Assembly: GCA_041591915.1 (NCBI GenBank)
Contig: JBFHRB010000109.1
Span: forward strand, 1 to 10,610
DNA: 10,610 nt
Source of the DNA: JBFHRB01 sp041591915
Lineage (GTDB): Bacteria; Actinomycetota; Nitriliruptoria; Nitriliruptorales; Nitriliruptoraceae
Direction: 5' to 3'
Shown: one piece after another, positions 1-4,903 of the stretch
Layout of the letters: each line of letters begins with the position of its first letter
Numbering within the stretch: the stretch's first letter is position 1
Notes under the pieces: model-generated
Told to the model about the DNA's origin: nothing
What the model saw: the letters and a program-made list of their open reading frames with translations, nothing else
Database searches by the model: none
Position numbers and translations under genes: made by a program

Positions 1-1100
1 ACCTCGCCGGTGGTCGGCATGCCGCAGGTCGCGCAGGCGTGGAGCCCTGCCTCGACCTCCCGACGCGGTCGGTCGAACTTGTCGGCGTGCTTGTCGAGGA
101 ACCCGAACAGGAACTGTGCCTTGCTTCCCGGCGCGGCGACCTCGAGGGCGTTGAGTGCGTCCTTGAGCTCGTGGCCGGTGTTGCCCTCGACGAGCGGGCA
201 CTCCTCCACCACGTAGTCGATCCCGGCGACGACGCAGTACGCGGCCATCTCGCGCTCGGACAGCCGGTACAGGGGCTTGACCTTGCGGACCTGGTTCGTG
301 CCGGTCGCCGGGAGGACGGGACGCTGCCGCTCGAGGAAGTCCTCCTGCCAGCGGAGCACGTTGCCGAGCAGGGTCGCGGCCTCGTCATCGAGGTTGTGGC
401 CGGTGACCATGACGTCGTAGCCGCGCTCGATGGCGACCTTGTTGAAGATGTAGCGCTTGGACAGCCCGCAGACGCCGCAGGTCGGGCGTCGGGAGGCCTG
501 CGACCCCGAGGGGGTCGAGTAGCCGTACTCCCGCTCCATGTCGACGTACACCAGCTCGAGCCCGCGCGGCTCGGCGTGCCGCGCGGCGAACTCTCGGCAG
601 ATCTGGCCCGAACGGGTCGAGTAGCCGCCGATGCCCAGGCCGACGTAGAGGCCGTCCGCGCGGTAGCCCATGTCGAGGAGGATCTTCCACAGGGCGAGGG
701 AGTCCTTGCCGCCCGAGACCGCCACCAGGAGCCGGTCCTCGTAGGAGAACATGCGCTCCTCGGCCACCGCCTTGCCGGGGTGGTCGATGGCCTTGCGGAC
801 CTGGGCGTGCACGTGGTCGAGGAAGTGCCCGCCGCACCATGCGGAGCGGTGCCGCGGCTCCTCGATCACGGCCGGCTGGCGACAGACACGACAACGGGGC
901 GCGCCCATCCCGCCGGAGATGACGGGCCGGATCTCGACCTCTGCGTCGTCCGCCAGCTCGGCGGGGCCGGGGACCAGCTCCCCGTCGTTGATGACGAGGA
1001 CGGTCGTGGGGTTGAGGTCGAGGCGGGCGAGCAACTCGGAGACGGTGCACGGACCGGTGACGGTCTCCGTGCGGTCGGGGTTGCGCAGGCGAACGCGCAT
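1..1100 (-). CDS. ttuA: TtuA-family tRNA 2-thiolation enzyme with fused N-terminal ThiS/MoaD-like domain (3' end off window)
   Basis: This is an ATP-dependent tRNA sulfurtransferase of the TtuA/TtcA/Ncs6 group, cytoplasmic; in Thermus the family makes 2-thioribothymidine at tRNA position 54. Seen from M at 1100: residues 1-64 look like a ThiS/MoaD/TtuB carrier (MRVRLRN strand at the start, VISGG at the end). TtuA proper follows: zinc finger C70, C73, C89, H92 with the 3/16/3 spacing of Thermus TtuA; PP-loop SGGKDS at 129-134; putative [4Fe-4S] cysteines C208 and C211 (PTCGVCG) and C301 (EECPL); C356 and C359 start the C-terminal zinc finger, whose second half lies beyond base 1. 366 full codons are present. 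The start at 1100 has an AAGGAG box (1112-1107) 6 nt upstream. An in-frame ATG at 1184 could add 28 residues and has a -10 at leaderless spacing. The family call is secure; the exact tRNA target in this organism is inferred. Confidence 0.93.
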   Translation of the reverse strand, partial: MRVRLRNPDRTETVTGPCTVSELLARLDLNPTTVLVINDGELVPGPAELADDAEVEIRPVISGGMGAPRCRVCRQPAVIEEPRHRSAWCGGHFLDHVHAQVRKAIDHPGKAVAEERMFSYEDRLLVAVSGGKDSLALWKILLDMGYRADGLYVGLGIGGYSTRSGQICREFAARHAEPRGLELVYVDMEREYGYSTPSGSQASRRPTCGVCGLSKRYIFNKVAIERGYDVMVTGHNLDDEAATLLGNVLRWQEDFLERQRPVLPATGTNQVRKVKPLYRLSEREMAAYCVVAGIDYVVEECPLVEGNTGHELKDALNALEVAAPGSKAQFLFGFLDKHADKFDRPRREVEAGLHACATCGMPTTGE

Positions 1101-1165
1101 GGATCGCTCCTTGGTCGCAGCCGGAGGCGCGGCTCGGGCCACTGGTGGTTCGGCGACATGCGAAC

Positions 1166-1182
1166 GGCCGGCGACGCCGGCC
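1166..1182. terminator. GC-rich hairpin between the LAL regulator and ttuA-like genes
   Basis: GGCCGGCG and CGCCGGCC form an inverted repeat around a single central base. As RNA this gives a 7-bp stem with a 3-nt loop, starting about 31 nt after the stop of the LAL gene. There is no U-tract. It could be a terminator for the LAL gene or a hairpin in the 5' end of the ttuA-like mRNA, because it starts at the candidate transcription start. The short stem keeps confidence low. Confidence 0.35.
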
Positions 1183-1184
1183 AT

Positions 1185-1197
1185 GGGCGACAGCGTA
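1185..1197 (-). promoter_or_regulatory. Candidate -10 element of the ttuA-like gene
   Basis: On the minus strand TACGCT (1197-1192) matches the actinobacterial TANNNT -10. It is followed by 7 nt and then ATG at 1184, so transcription would start at or next to that ATG. The octamer GTACGCTG recurs in the promoter of the M50 protease gene (8426-8419). No convincing -35 is visible. If correct, the mRNA has about 84 nt before the SD-preceded ATG at 1100, or is leaderless from 1184. Confidence 0.5.
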
Positions 1198-1213
1198 CCG
1201 GCCCGGAACGGAC

Positions 1214-3955
1214 TCAGGCGCGGTCGTTGCCCCACTGCGCGTAGAGGTCCGCGAGCTCGCGCCGCGAGTTGATCCCGAGCTTGCGGAACACGTTGGCCAC
1301 GTGCGTCTCGACCGTCCGGCGAGACACGAACAGCTGCTCGGCCACGTCTCGGTAGATGAGTCCGTCTGCCACGAGGGCGACGACGCGCTTCTCCGTCGGG
1401 GTGAGCAGGGCCCAGCCACCCTCGTCCGCGTCTGGCGCCTGCGCCGGCGGGGAGCCACCGAGGTTGCGGATGCGCGCGATGATCCTGGCCAACGCGGCCG
1501 ACGCACCCATCTCGACCCACAGCGCGTGGGCCTCGCGCAGGAGCCCGATCGCCTCCTCGCGGTCACCGCTGGCGGCCACCGCCGTCGCGGCGTCCTCACG
1601 CGCCTCGGCCCGGACGAAGACGGCAGAGGCGCGAGCGTCGATCGCCTCGAGCGCCGCCTTCGCCGCCCGCGCATCCCCGTCGAACACGGCACGGGCGAGG
1701 GCCAGGTCGGGACGCTCGGCACCGCGGCCCTCCCGCCTGGCCGCCTGCTCGATGAGCGCGCTCGCCAGCGTCGGGTCGCCACCGCGCAGCGCCAGCGGGA
1801 CGGCGCGCGAGGCGAAGAAGTCGAGGGCCGGGCCCTCGGCCGCGGCCGAGGACACGAGCAGCTCGAGCGTCGACCGCGCCTCGGTGAGTGCCCTCGAGAG
1901 GTCGCCCTCGGCCTCGGCGAGCTGTGCGCGGAACCGGTGCAGCTGGAAGGGCAGGTAGTGCTCGGGCGTCTCGAGCCAGTCGAGTGCCTCGGCGGCGCGG
2001 TCGAGCAGCCGTCCAGCGCGGTCGAGGTCGCCTCGGTGGATGTTGATGTGCGCGTACCTCATGGCGGCGGTCTCGACGCCGGGGAGGGGTTCCAGGAGTT
2101 CGTCCGCGATGGCAAGCGTCGTGCCCAGGGCACCGACCGCCTCGTCCCAGTCCCCGGTCTGGTGCCGCAGCGTTCCGAGCGCGAGCTGGTAGCGAGCCGC
2201 CCGTGGCACGAGTCCGCGCTCCTCGCACAGGCGCAGCCCCGTCTGCAGGACCTGCAGCGCCTCGGCGCGGTCCTCGTCGCTGCGGCTCGCGATGAGGGCG
2301 AACGGATCGAGCTGGAGCAACTCCTCCTCGCCGGTGCGGTCGACGTGCTCGAGTGCCAGCCGCCGGTACGCGACGGAATCCTGCAGGGAGCCCGTCTGCT
2401 CCTCCCACATCGCCAGCGCGAGGTAGGCCCGGCCCGCCGCCCGGTCGTCGCCGACCTTGCGAGCGAGCGCGAGCGCCTCACGGGCCGCCCGTTCGACGCG
2501 GTCGACGTCGCGTGCGACGGCGGCGTAGTGCGCGATCCTGGCCATCACCCCGGCTCGCCGATCCACACTGGCCGCCCGCGCCGCGCCGTCGAGCTCGTCG
2601 AGCGCCCGCTTCGCGGCGCCCATGGCGCGCAGGGCCTCGGCCGCGACCTGGTGCATGTCCACGCGAAGGTCGGGCGTCGTCTCGCCCGCGAGTACGAGGT
2701 GGGCCGCGTCGAGTGCCTCCTCGAAGCGGTCCGCACCCAAGAGGGCCCACGCCCGCTCGGCACGGACCTCGACCTCGACGGGGCGCGCGCCGGGCGCGGT
2801 CAGGGCGAGGTCCAGCAGCCGCACGGCCATCGCCGGCGCTCGCGGGGCGAGTTCGCTCGCCAGCGTTCGGAGCGACTCGAGCATCCCCGAGGGGTCGACC
2901 TCGGCGATCCTGACGGCGATCGGTGCCCGCTCGGCGGCGACGGCGTCGCGGGCCGTGAGGACGTCCAGGACCTGCCGCTGGCGCGCCAGCCTCATCGACG
3001 TGGGCATCTCGTCCGCGACGACCTCGCGGATCAACGCATGGCGGAACCCGAGGCGCTCGCCAACGGACTCGAAGATCTCGGCCGCGATCACGTCGTCGAT
3101 GTCCCTGATCACATCGAGGACGCTGCGCTCGACGGCCGCCGCGAGGTCGGCGATCTGGAAGGGACGGCCCCACGCGGCGCCCATCGCCACGAGCTCTCTG
3201 GCGGCCGGCGAGAGCTCGTCCACCCGAGCACGCACGGCGCTCGTCAGGCCGTCGTAGCCCTCGTCGCCTCGACCACGGACCGCCGACTCGATCAGCAGCG
3301 GGTTGCCCGAGGCCTGCCGAACGAGCATCAGGGTCTCTCCGTCGAGGACGGCCCCGGCCCGGTCCATGGCCAGGGCCACGGACGCATCCTCGTCGAGTGG
3401 CCCGAGTCGCAGCTCGCCGGCCCCGACGGCCTGCATCCGGTCACGCAGCGCGTCCGTCTCACGCCGACGGGGGTGATCCCGCAGCGAGACGAGCACGCTC
3501 AGCGCATGCGTCCGGGTCCGCGCCACGAGGCGGTCCATGACGGCGAGGCTGTCCGGGTCCGCCCAGTGGGCGTCGTCCAGGATGACGAGGACTCCCCCGG
3601 CATCCGCGCGCTCCACGACCGCGCGCGTCAGCTCCTCGAGCAACCGAAGCCGCAAGGTCCCCGGCGCGCCGGCGCGCTCGCTCAGGAGCGAGCGGAGACG
3701 GGCCGAGCCCCGGTCCGAGGCCGAGGCGAGCCCGAGGACGTTGGCGACGGCGGCGAACGACAGGTCGGCCTCGAGCTGGTGCGCACCACCGGCGAGCACG
3801 GGCAGCCCACGTCGACGTGCCTGGTTCGCGACCTCCTGCAGGAGCGCGGTCTTGCCGATACCCGCCTCACCGGAGATCAGCAGGCTCGATCCGGAGCGGG
3901 TCTGGACGTCGAGCACCCCCAGTGCGCGGCTGAGTTCGGCGTCCCGCCCGTACAT
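1214..3955 (-). CDS. LAL-family (large ATP-binding) LuxR-type transcriptional regulator
   Basis: This 913-residue, probably cytosolic, regulator belongs to the large ATP-binding LuxR (LAL/MalT-like STAND) family, which typically binds an inducer and oligomerises with ATP to activate promoters. Seen: MYGRDAEL at the N-terminus; Walker A GEAGIGKT at residues 29-36; Walker B VLVILDD at 122-128 followed by AHWADPDSL; a helical middle region of about 400 residues rich in Ala/Leu/Arg/Glu, compatible with TPR-like repeats; and a LuxR HTH in the last 64 residues (TPTEKRVVALVADGL, then DVAEQLFVSRRTVETHV). The length is normal for the family. The start at 3955 is the only ATG/GTG/TTG in frame near the domain start, and it lacks a good SD. 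Its A is shared with the TGA of a 13-codon leader ORF. It is divergent from satD-acn across a strong dyad, so autoregulation or control of that operon is plausible but inferred. The inducer is unknown. Confidence 0.95.
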   Translation of the reverse strand: MYGRDAELSRALGVLDVQTRSGSSLLISGEAGIGKTALLQEVANQARRRGLPVLAGGAHQLEADLSFAAVANVLGLASASDRGSARLRSLLSERAGAPGTLRLRLLEELTRAVVERADAGGVLVILDDAHWADPDSLAVMDRLVARTRTHALSVLVSLRDHPRRRETDALRDRMQAVGAGELRLGPLDEDASVALAMDRAGAVLDGETLMLVRQASGNPLLIESAVRGRGDEGYDGLTSAVRARVDELSPAARELVAMGAAWGRPFQIADLAAAVERSVLDVIRDIDDVIAAEIFESVGERLGFRHALIREVVADEMPTSMRLARQRQVLDVLTARDAVAAERAPIAVRIAEVDPSGMLESLRTLASELAPRAPAMAVRLLDLALTAPGARPVEVEVRAERAWALLGADRFEEALDAAHLVLAGETTPDLRVDMHQVAAEALRAMGAAKRALDELDGAARAASVDRRAGVMARIAHYAAVARDVDRVERAAREALALARKVGDDRAAGRAYLALAMWEEQTGSLQDSVAYRRLALEHVDRTGEEELLQLDPFALIASRSDEDRAEALQVLQTGLRLCEERGLVPRAARYQLALGTLRHQTGDWDEAVGALGTTLAIADELLEPLPGVETAAMRYAHINIHRGDLDRAGRLLDRAAEALDWLETPEHYLPFQLHRFRAQLAEAEGDLSRALTEARSTLELLVSSAAAEGPALDFFASRAVPLALRGGDPTLASALIEQAARREGRGAERPDLALARAVFDGDARAAKAALEAIDARASAVFVRAEAREDAATAVAASGDREEAIGLLREAHALWVEMGASAALARIIARIRNLGGSPPAQAPDADEGGWALLTPTEKRVVALVADGLIYRDVAEQLFVSRRTVETHVANVFRKLGINSRRELADLYAQWGNDRA

Positions 3956-3996
3956 CAGGCGGCCCCCGGGTCGTGCAGCGTCTGGTGCTCGTCCAC
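3955..3996 (-). CDS. Putative 13-codon leader ORF coupled to the LAL regulator
   Basis: GTG at 3996 begins the reading VDEHQTLHDPGAA and ends in TGA at 3957-3955, whose last base is the A of the LAL start ATG (TGATG). An AAGGA box lies 8 nt before the GTG, a better SD than anything in front of the LAL ATG. Coupled translation of the regulator through this leader is the simplest reading. The peptide has no run of one amino acid that would suggest attenuation. It may be a chance ORF. Confidence 0.35.
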   Translation of the reverse strand: MDEHQTLHDPGAA

Positions 3997-4060
3997 GCGT
4001 CAGGTCCTTCCGCGCGGTCAGATGACTAGTCCTACTCCCTGATCGGTACCCCCGCCGCGC

Positions 4061-4066
4061 AACGTA
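4061..4066 (-). promoter_or_regulatory. Candidate -10 element of the LAL regulator gene
   Basis: TACGTT on the minus strand (4066-4061) fits TANNNT and would place the transcript start near 4054, leaving roughly 100 nt of 5' leader before the LAL ATG. The 27-bp dyad begins 5 bp upstream, covering the usual -35 region, so a factor bound there would interfere with or assist polymerase. No consensus -35 is seen. Confidence 0.35.
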
Positions 4067-4070
4067 GCAG

Positions 4071-4097
4071 GGATTGCCCGAATATATCGGGCATTCC
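4071..4097. promoter_or_regulatory. 27-bp near-perfect dyad, putative operator
   Basis: The arms GGA-t-TGCCCGA and TCGGGCA-t-TCC flank the centre ATATA. Pairing the two ends inward gives 11 matched pairs around the central base, with one mismatch in each half (positions 4074/4094 and 4082/4086). The AT-rich centre in very GC-rich surroundings and the location between divergent genes are typical of an operator for a dimeric HTH protein. It is not a terminator for either neighbour, since both genes point away. Candidate binders are the LuxR HTH of the LAL protein, the HTH of the SatD protein, or an unlinked regulator. I do not recognise the motif as a named site. Confidence 0.7.
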
Positions 4098-4171
4098 GCC
4101 GCGAGCCCTGGTCATTGCGAACTAGCCCCTACCGGCTGCAGCGCTGCCGATCGCCCTGCGCACGAGGCCCC

Positions 4172-4203
4172 CGATAGAAGCCTCAGCGTTATATCGTGGC
4201 TTT
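4172..4203 (+). promoter_or_regulatory. Leaderless promoter of the satD-acn operon with flanking CGATA/TATCG half-sites
   Basis: TATCGT (4192-4197) fits the TANNNT -10 and stands 6 nt before the ATG at 4204, so transcription would begin at the start codon. No SD is present upstream of that ATG, which agrees with leaderless translation. CGATA (4172-4176) and TATCG (4192-4196) form a spaced inverted repeat. The string TATATCG here (4190-4196) also occurs in the 27-bp dyad (4083-4089), hinting at a second, weaker site for the same protein over the -10. Confidence 0.5.
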
Positions 4204-4887
4204 ATGGCCATCGAGATCGTGCTCATCGGCGACGTGGTGACGTCGCGTCGCTACGTCGACCAGCAGGCGTTGATCGCGGCACTCGACGACGCACTCCTCC
4301 TCGTCGCCGCGCGCGTCCCGGCCCGGTACGGACCGCGACGCGTGGAGCGAGACCGCTTCCATGCGGCGTTCGACGACCTCGCCCCTGCCGTCGAGGCGGC
4401 CCTGCGGCTCCGGCTCGCCCTCGGCCTCGTCGCGCTGGGCACGACCGACGGCGAGCTCGAACCCATCGACGTGCGGGTGGGCCTCGGGCGGGGTCCGCGC
4501 CCGCCGAGTCCGACCTCCCAGACCGCCGCGACGGGGCCCGCGTGGACGCTGGCCTCCGACGCCTGTCGCTCGGCGCAGGAGCTGCCGGGTCGCCACGGGT
4601 GGCCGCCCTCGCTCCGCAGCGCCTTCCGCGACCACGGTGGCGTCGAGCAGGGCGCCGTCAACGCCTACCTGCTCTGCCAGGACCAGCTCTTCGCCCGCAT
4701 GGACCTGCGCGACCGGCGAGCCCTGCAGGGTCTCCTCGACGGCGAGCGCCAGGTCGACGTGGCGACCGAGCTCGGCATCACCCAGCCCGCCATCGCCAGG
4801 CGACTCCGCGACCGCGGTGCACTGGCCATCCATCAGGGTCTGGCAGCCCTGCGCACATCCACGACCACTACGCTCGAACGCAACTGA
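4204..4887 (+). CDS. SatD-family protein with C-terminal HTH
   Basis: This 227-residue protein resembles the SatD family, whose biochemical role is poorly defined; it was named from a Streptococcus mutans acid-tolerance operon. Seen: the N-terminus MAIEIVLIGDVVTSR matches the family's typical IGDI..SR opening; VERDRFHAAFDDL (about 47-59) sits where most members have a GDEFQ-like motif, here diverged; PIDVRVGLGRG (87-97) followed by AWTLASDACRSAQEL resembles the later conserved block. Residues about 182-205 (QVDVATELGITQPAIARRL) are a helix-turn-helix, so DNA binding is possible. No signal peptide or membrane segment is evident. The ATG at 4204 has no SD but a -10 at leaderless distance. The next gene, aconitase, starts 16 nt after the stop, so the two are probably co-transcribed. 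A role in controlling its own operon is inference. Confidence 0.72.
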   Translation: MAIEIVLIGDVVTSRRYVDQQALIAALDDALLLVAARVPARYGPRRVERDRFHAAFDDLAPAVEAALRLRLALGLVALGTTDGELEPIDVRVGLGRGPRPPSPTSQTAATGPAWTLASDACRSAQELPGRHGWPPSLRSAFRDHGGVEQGAVNAYLLCQDQLFARMDLRDRRALQGLLDGERQVDVATELGITQPAIARRLRDRGALAIHQGLAALRTSTTTTLERN

Positions 4888-4903
4888 TCCAGGAGCCTCC
4901 CCG

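Noticed and set aside
39..1244. Plus-strand open frame of 401 codons opposite the TtuA-like gene
   Set aside because: It lies antisense to a gene with intact zinc, PP-loop and Fe-S motifs, and its own translation shows no motif.
4024..4031. GACTAGTC palindrome in the LAL leader
   Set aside because: An 8-bp perfect palindrome is expected by chance at this scale, and it lies downstream of the candidate transcript start without other support.
1145..4042. Plus-strand open frame of 965 codons opposite the LAL regulator
   Set aside because: It is a shadow of the LAL gene's codon bias: Arg/Gly/Pro/His-rich, no recognisable domain, and overlapped entirely by a minus-strand gene with Walker and LuxR HTH motifs.
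4361..4903. Upstream in-frame extension of the aconitase ORF
   Set aside because: This part overlaps satD in another frame, is Ser/Pro/Arg-rich without homology, and an SD-led ATG at 4904 fits the family start.
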